Assembly: GCA_902777335.1 (NCBI GenBank)
Contig: CACYTF010000066.1
Location: 1 to 39,286, forward strand
From: an uncultured Eubacteriales bacterium
GTDB lineage: Bacteria > Bacillota > Clostridia > Christensenellales > Aristaeellaceae
Direction of reading: 5' to 3'
Length of the DNA stretch: 39,286 bases
Shown in pieces: positions 1-11,211 of the stretch; within the stretch, counting starts at the first letter, position 1, and each line of letters opens with the position of its first letter. Below the pieces are notes generated by a model that saw only the letters and a program-made list of their open reading frames with translations, had not been told where the DNA came from and did not search any database. A program made the position numbers and the translations under genes.

Positions 1-133
1 AGGTGACCGATTTGATTCGAATGTCCAGTATGAACTCAATCAGCGGCTTGATCAGCTTCGGGTCCTGCATCACCGTGCCGAACATGTAGTCGTCCATCAG
101 CGTGAGGTCTTCAAGCCTCGGAAAAGGTTCCAT
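1..133 (-). CDS. Rpn / PD-(D/E)XK nuclease-type transposase-like protein, N-terminal fragment
   Basis: The minus strand opens with ATG at 133 and runs off the window edge after 44 codons. The visible N-terminus (LTLMDDYMFGTVM, then PKLIKPLIEFIL) resembles the start of Rpn-family recombination-promoting nucleases, often annotated as PD-(D/E)XK nuclease family transposases, which are abundant and multicopy in Clostridia. The catalytic part lies outside the window, so activity cannot be judged. A ribosome binding site (GGGCAGGTGA) lies just upstream of the ATG and a promoter-like pair lies at 157-185. Family assignment rests on recalled N-terminal similarity only. Confidence 0.6.
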   Translation of the reverse strand, partial: MEPFPRLEDLTLMDDYMFGTVMQDPKLIKPLIEFILDIRIKSVT

Positions 134-156
134 GCGCGTCACCTGCCCTCAATAGT

Positions 157-185
157 ATTCTAACATGAATGATGCGGAAAAACAA
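157..185 (-). promoter_or_regulatory. Putative promoter of the Rpn-like gene
   Basis: Read on the minus strand: TTGTTT (180-185), a 17-bp spacer, then TAGAAT (157-162), 24 bp upstream of the ATG. The -35 matches only 3 of 6 consensus bases. Confidence 0.35.
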
Positions 186-212
186 GCAGGAAATCAGCCC
201 CTGTGTAAACGC

Positions 213-245
213 CCAAACGCCCCGCGCGATGCGCGGGGCGTTTGG
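213..245 (-). terminator. Hairpin downstream of the 691-aa secreted protein gene
   Basis: A perfect 15-bp inverted repeat (213-227 with 231-245, loop GAT) sits 14 bp beyond the stop codon of the minus-strand gene at 260-2335. The tail on that strand is only weakly T-rich (GGCGTTTACA), so termination is likely but not ideal. Confidence 0.6.
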
Positions 246-259
246 CGTCGTCGTTATCC

Positions 260-2335
260 TCAGAATGTGATGCCCGCGACGATCTTGCCGAGGGTCTCCA
301 CATCGATGGCGCTCGAGGCAAAGGACAGGTTGCCGTACAGGCCGTTCTCGCGAATGGTGACGACCATGCCGCCCTCGCCGTAGTTGCTGACGCCCATGGC
401 GCGGCCTTCCAGCAGCGTGCCCTTGTCGTTCACGATGTAGTTGGAGATCTCGCCGTCCATGTCCTTGAAGAAGGTGACGTACAGCGCTTCCGCGCCGTTC
501 TCGTCGGCCACGGAGATGCCCATCCAGTCGTAGGCGGTGTCGGTCTCCACGCTGCTGACGGTCCAGCCGTCGGGCAGGAAGGTCAGCTCCGGCGCGTTGA
601 AGCCCAGCTCGCCGTCGTCCTCGGCGGTCTCGTAGTCGCCCTCGCCGTCCTCCAGGCCCTCGATCACGAAGTCGTCGCCGCCCTCGATCTCATAGGTGTA
701 TTCGCCCTGGTCCTGCGACGCGTCGTCCACCACGATGGGCAGGCGGTCGCCGTTCAGCAGCGATACCAGGTTGCTGATGCTCGCGTCCGTGGTCAGCTTG
801 TTGGCGTCCATGGCCAGGGAGCCGCCCACCTTCATCATGATGGCGCCGAAGTTCTGGTCCTGGGCCAGCGCGTTCAGCTTGTCCTCGGACAGGTCGTCGA
901 TGACCATCGTGGGCTCGGCGGCGTTCGCCTTATCCTCGATGGGATCGTCGGTGATGTCCAGGTCAAAGGTCAGCCCGAACGACGCGTCCGGCGTGCGGCC
1001 TTCCAGATTGACGGTGTTGCTGGAGATGCCGTCGGCAGTCGCGTCGCCGAAGGCGCTGGTATCCAGCTGGATCGCGTCCTTCACCACCATGCTGTAGCTC
1101 GCGCCATAGCTGGTGCCGCCGTCGGCGTTGGCGGCCTGCACGCCGGAGGCGCTCACCCGGCCGACCTTCTCGCCGTTCTGGCTGATTTCCATGTACATGT
1201 CCATGCTGGTGGTGGTGGGCTCCTGGGCGGCGTTCATGGTGAACTCCAGCCCGCTGCCCTGTACCTCGTAGTTGAAGTCGAAGCTGATGCTGGACGCATC
1301 GTCCACGGCGACGCTGTGAAGATTCACCACCACGGGCGGCAGCTCCATGGGCTCGGGCGTGGGCTCCGGCTGGATGTCCTCCGCCACGTCGCCCGCAGCG
1401 CCGGCATCGGCCGCCTGGCCGTCCTCCACGGGCGCTTCCACGGCCTCTTCAGCGGCCTCTTCAACAGTCTCTCCGCTCAGCGCCATCACGGCGGCGGGCA
1501 CGCCGCTCATGTCGAGGGTCATCACGGCGTCCATCACGGTGATCTTGCCGTCCTCGGTGCGCTGCTCGTCCACGTCCATACTCATCTGCATGCCGAACCG
1601 CTCCATGATCTGGGAGATGCTGGTCAGGCCGTTCAGGCCGCTCTCCGCCGGCATCATGGCATAGAGCTTCATCATGGCGTCGCGGTAGGCGCTCAGCTCG
1701 GGCGCCAGGTCGTAAGAGCCGTCCGCCAGCGCGCACATCTGCGCATTATCGATGATATAGTGATAGCAGAGCACATCGTAGTCGACATCGTCGATGGAAA
1801 CCACGTCGGGGGTGCCCTCGCCGCGGTCCACGATGCCGTCAAACAGCGCTTCGCTCTTCTCCTTGATCGCCGCCTGGAAGTCCTTGTCCGTCACCGCCTT
1901 GATCAGGCCGGTATAGGCGGGCAGGTACTCCTCGGTGATAAATGTGAAGAGCTCCGAATTCTCGGCGCCGGCCATCGCAGCGCCCACGCCCTCGGAGGCC
2001 AGCGCCATCACGCCCTCCAGCGCCTCGGCGGTCACGTTCACGGCCACGCCGCTCTCCTCAAACAGCGCGGTCAGGCCCTTCTCGCCCACGCCCAGCTGGA
2101 TGGGCAGCAGCGTGTTTTCGTTCAGGTTCACGCCGAAGTCAAACACGGCGCTCTCGCCGTTGGAGGCCGCGCCCAGGCGCACCTCCGGCGCCAGACGCAC
2201 GGTATCTCCGTTGTAGGTCACCGCCACGTTGTGCAGCACCAGCGTCCTGGCGGACTGGGCCGGCATGCCCTCTCCGCCCGCGCCGGTCAGCATCATGGCC
2301 AGGCTCAGCAGAATTGCAACCAGACTCATGCTCAT
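260..2335 (-). CDS. Acidic secreted protein of unknown function with a DUF4367-like C-terminus
   Basis: Predicted 691 aa. The start chosen is the ATG at 2335 because AGGAGGG lies 8 bp upstream and the protein then opens directly with a hydrophobic signal segment (MSMSLVAILLSLAMML). The in-frame extension upstream to 2464 has no signal character. The mature protein is acidic, with a Glu/Ala/Pro-rich linker at about residues 290-330 that separates an alpha-helical N-terminal half from a beta-rich C-terminal half. The last 110 residues (LTFLPDGWTV, then mixed strands, ending DVETLGKIVAGITF) resemble the DUF4367 type found in clostridial extracytoplasmic and anti-sigma proteins; this is an inference from the LPxGW pattern. 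There is no lipobox, LPXTG or enzyme motif. It has its own promoter (2400-2428) and a downstream hairpin, so it is probably monocistronic. Function unknown. Confidence 0.75.
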   Translation of the reverse strand: MSMSLVAILLSLAMMLTGAGGEGMPAQSARTLVLHNVAVTYNGDTVRLAPEVRLGAASNGESAVFDFGVNLNENTLLPIQLGVGEKGLTALFEESGVAVNVTAEALEGVMALASEGVGAAMAGAENSELFTFITEEYLPAYTGLIKAVTDKDFQAAIKEKSEALFDGIVDRGEGTPDVVSIDDVDYDVLCYHYIIDNAQMCALADGSYDLAPELSAYRDAMMKLYAMMPAESGLNGLTSISQIMERFGMQMSMDVDEQRTEDGKITVMDAVMTLDMSGVPAAVMALSGETVEEAAEEAVEAPVEDGQAADAGAAGDVAEDIQPEPTPEPMELPPVVVNLHSVAVDDASSISFDFNYEVQGSGLEFTMNAAQEPTTTSMDMYMEISQNGEKVGRVSASGVQAANADGGTSYGASYSMVVKDAIQLDTSAFGDATADGISSNTVNLEGRTPDASFGLTFDLDITDDPIEDKANAAEPTMVIDDLSEDKLNALAQDQNFGAIMMKVGGSLAMDANKLTTDASISNLVSLLNGDRLPIVVDDASQDQGEYTYEIEGGDDFVIEGLEDGEGDYETAEDDGELGFNAPELTFLPDGWTVSSVETDTAYDWMGISVADENGAEALYVTFFKDMDGEISNYIVNDKGTLLEGRAMGVSNYGEGGMVVTIRENGLYGNLSFASSAIDVETLGKIVAGITF

Positions 2336-2399
2336 TGTGATTTCCCTCCTGTATTCGCATTCATTGTCGCGGCTGTCGCCGCACTTCTGCCACGCTCTC

Positions 2400-2428
2400 A
2401 TATTACCATGAAAGCCCCTGAAAGGCAA
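2400..2428 (-). promoter_or_regulatory. Putative promoter of the acidic secreted protein gene
   Basis: Read on the minus strand: TTGCCT (2423-2428), 17 bp, TAATAT (2400-2405), 65 bp upstream of the chosen ATG at 2335. Confidence 0.4.
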
Positions 2429-2540
2429 CGGCTTGCGGACCAAAGGCCACAAAACGACACCCAAATGTCAAAATCCGGGGACATAAGCGCGCACCGCCCG
2501 GACGGGCAGGGCGCTCCGCAGGGCCGCTGGCTCAGATGGA

Positions 2541-2558
2541 TATGCATAATTATTCATT
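2541..2558 (+). promoter_or_regulatory. ARG box (ArgR/AhrC-type operator)
   Basis: The 18-mer TATGCATAATTATTCATT matches the ARG-box consensus TNTGAATWWWWATTCANW at 17 of 18 positions, and lies in an AT-rich island in otherwise GC-rich DNA, 40 bp upstream of the argF -35. This agrees with control of argF-carA-carB by an arginine repressor; no argR gene is in the window. A second, weaker inverted repeat (TATAC...GTATA, 2561-2580) follows and could be a partner half-site. Confidence 0.6.
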
Positions 2559-2597
2559 TTTATACAATACTTCTCGTATATTTTTACATTTTAAACG

Positions 2598-2626
2598 TTG
2601 TAATTCGCGGGACGGCGCGCTATAAT
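2598..2626 (+). promoter_or_regulatory. Promoter of the argF-carA-carB/dapF operon
   Basis: TTGTAA (2598-2603), 17-bp spacer, TATAAT (2621-2626). Transcription would begin near 2633, leaving a leader of about 55 nt with a small CCGGGC...GCCCGG hairpin (2641-2656). Confidence 0.65.
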
Positions 2627-2688
2627 CAAGAGCATCAAGTCCGGGCGGCGGCCCGGCATTCGCGTACAGACAGACGGGAGGGACCACC

Positions 2689-3675
2689 ATGAACCTGAAG
2701 GGCAGGAGCTTTCTGACGCTGTTGGACTACAGCCCGGAGGAGATCGCCGGGCTGCTGGACCTGGCGGCAGACCTGAAGGCCAAAAAGAAGGCCGGCAAGG
2801 CCCACGCGGACTTTGCCGGTAAGAACATCGCGCTGATCTTTGAAAAGACCAGCACCCGCACGCGCTGCAGCTTCGAGGTGGCCGCGCACGACCTGGGCAT
2901 GGGCGTGACGTACCTGGACCCCTCGGGGTCGCAGATCGGCAAGAAGGAATCCATCGCCGACACCGCCCGGGTGCTGGGCCGCATGTACGACGGCATCGAA
3001 TACCGGGGCTACGGCCAGGAAATCGTGGAGACGCTGGCGAAGCACGCGGGCGTGCCGGTGTGGAACGGCCTGACCAACGAATTCCACCCCACCCAGATCC
3101 TGGCGGACTTTCTGACGATCCGCGAGCGCTTCGGCAGGCTGTCCGGCATCAAGCTGGTGTACATGGGCGACGCCCGCTACAACATGGGCAACTCGCTGAT
3201 GGTGGGCTGCGCCAAGATGGGCCTGCAGTTCGTGGCCTGCGCCCCGCGCAAGTACTTCCCCGACCCGGCGCTGGTGGATAAGTGCCGCGCCATCGCCCAG
3301 TGGACCGGCGCGTCGCTGAGCTTCATCGAAGACCCGGCCGCCGCCGTGAAGGACGCCGACGTGATCTACACCGACGTGTGGGTGTCGATGGGCGAGCCGG
3401 ACGCCGTGTGGCAGGAGCGCATCGACGACCTGAAGCCCTACCAGGTGAACGCCGCCCTGATGGCGAAGGCCGGCAGCGGCGCGGTGTTCATGCACTGCCT
3501 GCCCGCGTTCCACGACCTGAACACCGGCATCGGCCGGCAGATCCACGACAAATACGGCCTGGACGCCATGGAGGTCACCGACGAGGTGTTCGAGGGCCCG
3601 CAGAGCATCGTGTTCGACGAGGCCGAAAACCGCATGCACACCATCAAGGCGGTCATGGCGGCAACGCTGCAATAA
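2689..3675 (+). CDS. argF: Ornithine carbamoyltransferase
   Basis: Predicted 328 aa, normal length for the family. It transfers the carbamoyl group from carbamoyl phosphate to ornithine to give citrulline (arginine biosynthesis, cytoplasm). Visible signatures are the carbamoyl-phosphate motif FEKTSTRTR near residue 50, the [11 protein letters not shown] segment near residue 136, and the ornithine-side motif HCLPAFHD near residue 268, whose Cys belongs to the family active site. The N-terminus ([19 protein letters not shown]) is typical. GGGAGGGA precedes the ATG by 6 bp. It is the first gene of an operon with carA 26 bp downstream, so the enzymes making carbamoyl phosphate are co-produced with the one consuming it. 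An ARG box and a sigma-A promoter lie upstream. A catabolic (arcB) role is less likely because no arcA or arcC is present. Confidence 0.95.
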   Translation: MNLKGRSFLTLLDYSPEEIAGLLDLAADLKAKKKAGKAHADFAGKNIALIFEKTSTRTRCSFEVAAHDLGMGVTYLDPSGSQIGKKESIADTARVLGRMYDGIEYRGYGQEIVETLAKHAGVPVWNGLTNEFHPTQILADFLTIRERFGRLSGIKLVYMGDARYNMGNSLMVGCAKMGLQFVACAPRKYFPDPALVDKCRAIAQWTGASLSFIEDPAAAVKDADVIYTDVWVSMGEPDAVWQERIDDLKPYQVNAALMAKAGSGAVFMHCLPAFHDLNTGIGRQIHDKYGLDAMEVTDEVFEGPQSIVFDEAENRMHTIKAVMAATLQ

Positions 3676-3701
3676 AATGAGGAATGAGGAATTGAGGTAA
3701 T

Positions 3702-4757
3702 ATGTCCAAAGCATACCTGATACTCAGTGACGGCACCGTCTACGAGGGCGAGGGCTTCGGCGCGCCGGTATCGTGCGTGGGCGAGCTGGTGTTCAACACC
3801 GGCGTGGTGGGCTACATCGAGACGCTCACCGACCCCAGCTACTGCGGCCAGATCGTGATGCAGACCTTCCCCCAGGTGGGCAACTACGGCATCATCGAGG
3901 AAGACTTCGAGGGCCAATGCGCGATCCGCGGCTACGTGGTGCGCGAGTGGTGCCCCGAGCCCAGCAACTTCCGCAGCCAGTACACGCTGGATGAATTCCT
4001 GAAGAGGCAGGGCGTGCCGGGCCTGTGGGGCGTGGACACCCGGGCGATCACCCAGCGCATCCGCGAGATGGGCGTGATGAACGCCATGATTTCCGATCAC
4101 ATTCCCGACGACCTGTCGGCTTTGAGGGCCTACGCCGTGACCGGCGGCGTGGCGGCGGTCGGCGCGAAGGCCCGGTCGGTGTACCCCGCCACGGGTGAAA
4201 AGCGCCGCGCCGTCACCCTGATCGACTACGGCACCAAGCGCAACATCATCCGCGAGCTGTGCGCCCGGGGCTGCGAGGTGACGGTGGTCCCGCCCGACAC
4301 GAAGGCCGAGGCGATACTCGCCGATCATCCCGACGGGGTGATGCTTTCCAACGGCCCCGGCGACCCGGCGGAGAACACCGGCTGCATCGCCGAGATCAAG
4401 AAGCTGCTGGGGAAGGTCCCCATGTTCGGGCTGTGCCTGGGCCACCAGATGATGGCGCTGGCCGCCGGCGGGCAGACCGTGAAGCTGAAGTACGGCCACC
4501 GGGGCGGCAACCAGCCGGTGATCGACGTTGCGGCCGGCCACGCCTACATCACCAGCCAGAACCACGGCTACGCGGTGGTCTCCGAGAGCCTGCCCGTGGG
4601 CCGCGTCCGCTTTGTCAACGCCAACGACAACACCTGCGAGGGCGTGGACTACCCCGAATACAACGCCTTCTCGGTGCAGTTCCACCCCGAAGCCTGCGCC
4701 GGCCCGAGGGATACGAGCCAGCTGTTTGACAGGTTTGTCGGGATGATGAAAGGATAA
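3702..4757 (+). CDS. carA: Carbamoyl-phosphate synthase small (glutaminase) subunit
   Basis: Predicted 351 aa. It hydrolyses glutamine and channels ammonia to CarB. The N-terminal CPSase small-chain domain (about 1-150) is followed by a class I glutamine amidotransferase domain. The oxyanion region (LSNGPGDP), the nucleophile elbow FGLCLGHQ with Cys245, and the catalytic FHPE His/Glu pair near residue 330 are all present, so it should be active. The start at 3702 is preceded by TTGAGGTAAT. The short argF-carA spacer is itself repetitive (GGAATGAGG-like units), recalling the GGAGTGAGG repeat at 25625. The stop is 5 bp before carB, whose ribosome binding site lies inside the end of carA. Confidence 0.96.
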   Translation: MSKAYLILSDGTVYEGEGFGAPVSCVGELVFNTGVVGYIETLTDPSYCGQIVMQTFPQVGNYGIIEEDFEGQCAIRGYVVREWCPEPSNFRSQYTLDEFLKRQGVPGLWGVDTRAITQRIREMGVMNAMISDHIPDDLSALRAYAVTGGVAAVGAKARSVYPATGEKRRAVTLIDYGTKRNIIRELCARGCEVTVVPPDTKAEAILADHPDGVMLSNGPGDPAENTGCIAEIKKLLGKVPMFGLCLGHQMMALAAGGQTVKLKYGHRGGNQPVIDVAAGHAYITSQNHGYAVVSESLPVGRVRFVNANDNTCEGVDYPEYNAFSVQFHPEACAGPRDTSQLFDRFVGMMKG

Positions 4758-4762
4758 CCATT

Positions 4763-8788
<4,026 letters not shown>

Positions 8789-8885
8789 TTATCAGAGACA
8801 GGGGCTGTCTCAAACGCATTGGTTTGTGCGTGCGTACATGGTGTAGGGGCGGCGATGACCAGTATGATAAGAAGATCCAATAATG

Positions 8886-8925
8886 AAAGGCGGCGCGTCC
8901 CCCGTGGGCTGCGCCGCCGTTTGTT
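8886..8925. terminator. Bidirectional terminator between carB/dapF and the AraC-type gene
   Basis: GGCGGCGC (8889-8896) pairs with GCGCCGCC (8911-8918). It is flanked by AAA on the left and GTTTGTTT on the right, so it can act on both convergent transcripts. A smaller hairpin, GAGACAG/CTGTCTC (8795-8811), lies just after the carB stop. The rest of the 137-bp gap holds nothing recognisable. Confidence 0.7.
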
Positions 8926-9690
8926 TCATACATTTTCAGATGTGTTCGACCAGTGGCTCTGGTAGTTCTGCTTCCGATATTCCTTAGGGCTCTGCCCGGT
9001 GTATTCCCGGAACACCCGGGAGAAGTGGCTGTCTGAGGAAAAGCACAGGTATTCCGCGATCTCCACGCAGCTGAATTCGGTGTACTCCAACAGCCTCCGG
9101 GCGGTGTCGACGCGCTTGCGCCGGATGTACTCGGAGACCGCCACGCCCGTCTCCCGCTTGAACAGGATCGACAAATAGGATTCCGACAGCTCCAGTTCCT
9201 CCGCCAGCATCTTCACCGTCAGCGGCTGCTGGAGGTGCTTGTCGATGTAGTCCATGCAGCGGAGCACCTGGCGGGAATACACAGCCTCGCGCGAAAGGCG
9301 CTGCATCCGTGTGGTATAATCCTTCATCATGGCATTGCGCAGCTCGAACACTTCTTCCACGCTCCGGCACTTATCCACCTGCCGAATGTAGAGGTCGCTC
9401 AGGTTGAATGCCTCCTCCGCGCCCATGCCGCCCTCAATGCAGAACCGGCACGCCAGCGTGATGGACGCCACGAACAGGTATTGGTAGTTCTTCAGCTTAT
9501 CGTCCGACAGCGAGCCCGTGGTCGGCCCCTCAAACATCCGCCTGCCGACCTCCAGCGCCTTCATATCGCCGCGCTTGACCAGCTCGTACTGCCCCATGTC
9601 CTCCTCGTAGGTGTGGTGGTGATAATCCACCTCCCGATGCTCAAAGGTCAGCTTCTCCAGCGCCTCGGCGATTTTGCGGTTGACGGACAT
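8926..9690 (-). CDS. AraC-family transcriptional regulator
   Basis: Predicted 254 aa. The C-terminal 100 residues form the double helix-turn-helix of AraC/XylS regulators (LTVKMLAEELELSESYLSIL, then CVEIAEYLCFSSDSHFSRVF and the closing GQSPKEYRKQ). The N-terminal 150 residues are helical and carry a segment (ACRFCIEGGMGAEEAFNLSD) seen in a common clostridial AraC subgroup without an obvious cupin sensor. The ATG at 9690 is chosen because AAGGAGG lies 6 bp upstream; a longer frame to 10152 only overlaps the glycosyltransferase gene and has no start signals. It is 62 bp downstream of that gene on the same strand, with a possible decayed palindromic repeat between, so co-transcription is possible. 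Target unknown. Confidence 0.88.
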   Translation of the reverse strand: MSVNRKIAEALEKLTFEHREVDYHHHTYEEDMGQYELVKRGDMKALEVGRRMFEGPTTGSLSDDKLKNYQYLFVASITLACRFCIEGGMGAEEAFNLSDLYIRQVDKCRSVEEVFELRNAMMKDYTTRMQRLSREAVYSRQVLRCMDYIDKHLQQPLTVKMLAEELELSESYLSILFKRETGVAVSEYIRRKRVDTARRLLEYTEFSCVEIAEYLCFSSDSHFSRVFREYTGQSPKEYRKQNYQSHWSNTSENV

Positions 9691-9709
9691 AAGCATCCTC
9701 CTTTGCCAC

Positions 9710-9745
9710 ACGGGACCGTCCCCATGTGCAAAACACATGTGCACG
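9710..9745. repeat. Possible degenerate copy of the GGGGACGGT palindrome family
   Basis: GGACCGTCCCCATGTG is followed by a small inverted repeat CATGTG (9723-9728) / CACATG (9734-9739). The GTCCCCATGT stretch matches the arm of the element at 27206-27262. The other outer arm is not preserved, so this is at best a decayed copy. Confidence 0.35.
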
Positions 9746-9752
9746 ACCGGTT

Positions 9753-11018
9753 TCACAGGAATATCGGCCAGTCGTTCAGTATCGCCAGCGTGCCCACCAG
9801 GTTCAGGCACAGGCCGAAAACCAGCGTTGGGGTGAGCAGGAAATCGGTGATACCGCCCTCTTGTCTGTCGTCCGGCATCAGCGCCAGGCCCAGCGCGACG
9901 GCGGGGATGGCGTCTATGGTGTAGCGCAGGCCCCACTGTATGCCGCCCATGGTGCCGTGGGCGCACAGCGCCAGCAGGTGGACGGACACGCAGACCCCGG
10001 CCACCGCCAGCGGGGCGACGGGCAGGGGGGCTCCGCCCCGCCGCCGGCGTATGCAGCGCTCGATCAGGCGCACGAAGCCCAGCGCGTAGATGGGGCTGGT
10101 GATGAAGAAGGCGAAGCCGTCTTTCGGGAACAGCAGCCACCGCTCCGACCATTCCGGCAGGCGGAACAGCTTCTCCCGGAAGTTTGCGGGGATGTAGCTG
10201 AGTGAGAATTGCAGGTGGTCCGGCGAGCGGGTGAATTCCGGCAGGTAGTCGTGGCCGAACTGGAAGGGATTGTCAAAGCGCGCGGCGTTCAGCGCCATGT
10301 AGGCCAGCCCCACGCAGGCCGGCGCGATCAGCCAGGCCCAGTGCTTTTTCAGCGCGCCAAAGATTGTGAGCCCGCTCTTCCTGAACTTGCGGACCAGCAG
10401 CACCGCCACCAGCGGCAAATAGACGAAGTTGAACGGGCGGCACCCCACCGCGCAGGCCAGCCACAGCAGCGGCCATTTGCCGTCCTTCTCCGCGTCGGTG
10501 GCGGCGTAGTACAGCGCGGCCGAGGTGAACGTGAACGCGCAGGTCTGGGCCATCAGCCACACGTCGCCGTTGTAGCCGATCAGCAGGAAGTTGGAGCCGA
10601 TGGTGGCCAGCAGCGCCCACGCCAGCGCCCTGCGCCTGTCGTCGCAATACAGCGAGAACAGCTTCAGCAGTTGGACCGCGCCCACCAGGCTGACGGCGGT
10701 GGTGATCAGGTATTCCGGCGTGCCGTCCACGCCGAAGAGCGCCACGAAGGGCAGCACCAACAGCGTGGGCAGCGGCGGGAAGCTGACGTAGTATTTTCCC
10801 TCGTAGATGGCCAGCTCCAGCCAGGGGTAGTCCTGCCCCAGGTCCAGGTGCCCGGACAGCCAGCGCTCGGCCTGCAGCGCGTAGCTGCAATAGCTGGTGT
10901 GCATCCAGGGCGTCTTGTCGGTAAACATCCAGACCGCCGTGTAGGCGGCCAGTATCGCAAGCGTCAGCAGCGCGTAGTCCTTCCAGCGCGCGCGGGCTTC
11001 CCGGCTTATCGCAATCAT
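9753..11018 (-). CDS. Multi-pass membrane protein, GT-C-like glycosyltransferase
   Basis: Predicted 421 aa with about 9-11 hydrophobic segments. The architecture fits GT-C glycosyltransferases (GT39/ArnT/PMT-like), which use polyprenyl-linked sugars outside the membrane: a first TM (YALLTLAILAAYTAVWMF), a long first outer loop rich in aromatic residues (residues 34-80), then alternating TMs. No classical DD or DE motif stands out in the first loop, so the family call is by architecture. AAGGAG lies 9 bp before the ATG at 11018 and 3 bp before an alternative ATG at 11024; the former spacing is better. A strong promoter lies at 11055-11083. Substrate unknown; a cell-surface glycan role is the natural guess. 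Confidence 0.7.
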   Translation of the reverse strand: MIAISREARARWKDYALLTLAILAAYTAVWMFTDKTPWMHTSYCSYALQAERWLSGHLDLGQDYPWLELAIYEGKYYVSFPPLPTLLVLPFVALFGVDGTPEYLITTAVSLVGAVQLLKLFSLYCDDRRRALAWALLATIGSNFLLIGYNGDVWLMAQTCAFTFTSAALYYAATDAEKDGKWPLLWLACAVGCRPFNFVYLPLVAVLLVRKFRKSGLTIFGALKKHWAWLIAPACVGLAYMALNAARFDNPFQFGHDYLPEFTRSPDHLQFSLSYIPANFREKLFRLPEWSERWLLFPKDGFAFFITSPIYALGFVRLIERCIRRRRGGAPLPVAPLAVAGVCVSVHLLALCAHGTMGGIQWGLRYTIDAIPAVALGLALMPDDRQEGGITDFLLTPTLVFGLCLNLVGTLAILNDWPIFL

Positions 11019-11054
11019 CGCCATCCGCTCCTTGTCGGGGTTCGTAACGCCTCC

Positions 11055-11083
11055 ATTATAGCGCGAACGCCCGGCCTTTGCAA
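11055..11083 (-). promoter_or_regulatory. Promoter of the GT-C-like gene
   Basis: Read on the minus strand: TTGCAA (11078-11083), 17 bp, TATAAT (11055-11060), 37 bp upstream of the ATG. Confidence 0.65.
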
Positions 11084-11151
11084 GCTGGCCCGCCTTCTTC
11101 ATTGCGCCGCATTTATTTAACCCTTCCGCGCTTTATCGCGGGCCGCAAATG

Positions 11152-11197
11152 AATACAATGGATGCGCCGCTTGGATTCGCGGCGCATCCATTGTATT
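11152..11197 (+). promoter_or_regulatory. Perfect 19-bp stem-loop in the MATE gene leader
   Basis: Bases 11152-11170 are the exact reverse complement of 11179-11197, with an 8-nt loop (TTGGATTC). The 3' arm ends in TATTTC and is followed within 3 bp by the GGAGG ribosome binding site of the MATE gene. The structure could act as an attenuator, an RNA-stability element or a repressor site. No recognisable riboswitch core accompanies it. Confidence 0.6.
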
Positions 11198-11211
11198 TCG
11201 GAGGATTTCCC

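Noticed and set aside
9691..10152. N-terminal extension of the AraC-type protein
   Set aside because: The frame is open but overlaps the glycosyltransferase gene in another frame; the AAGGAGG-associated ATG at 9690 is far better.
11149..11211. Upstream ATG for the MATE protein at 11149
   Set aside because: It would translate the perfect hairpin into a non-homologous extension; GGAGG lies just before the ATG at 11212.
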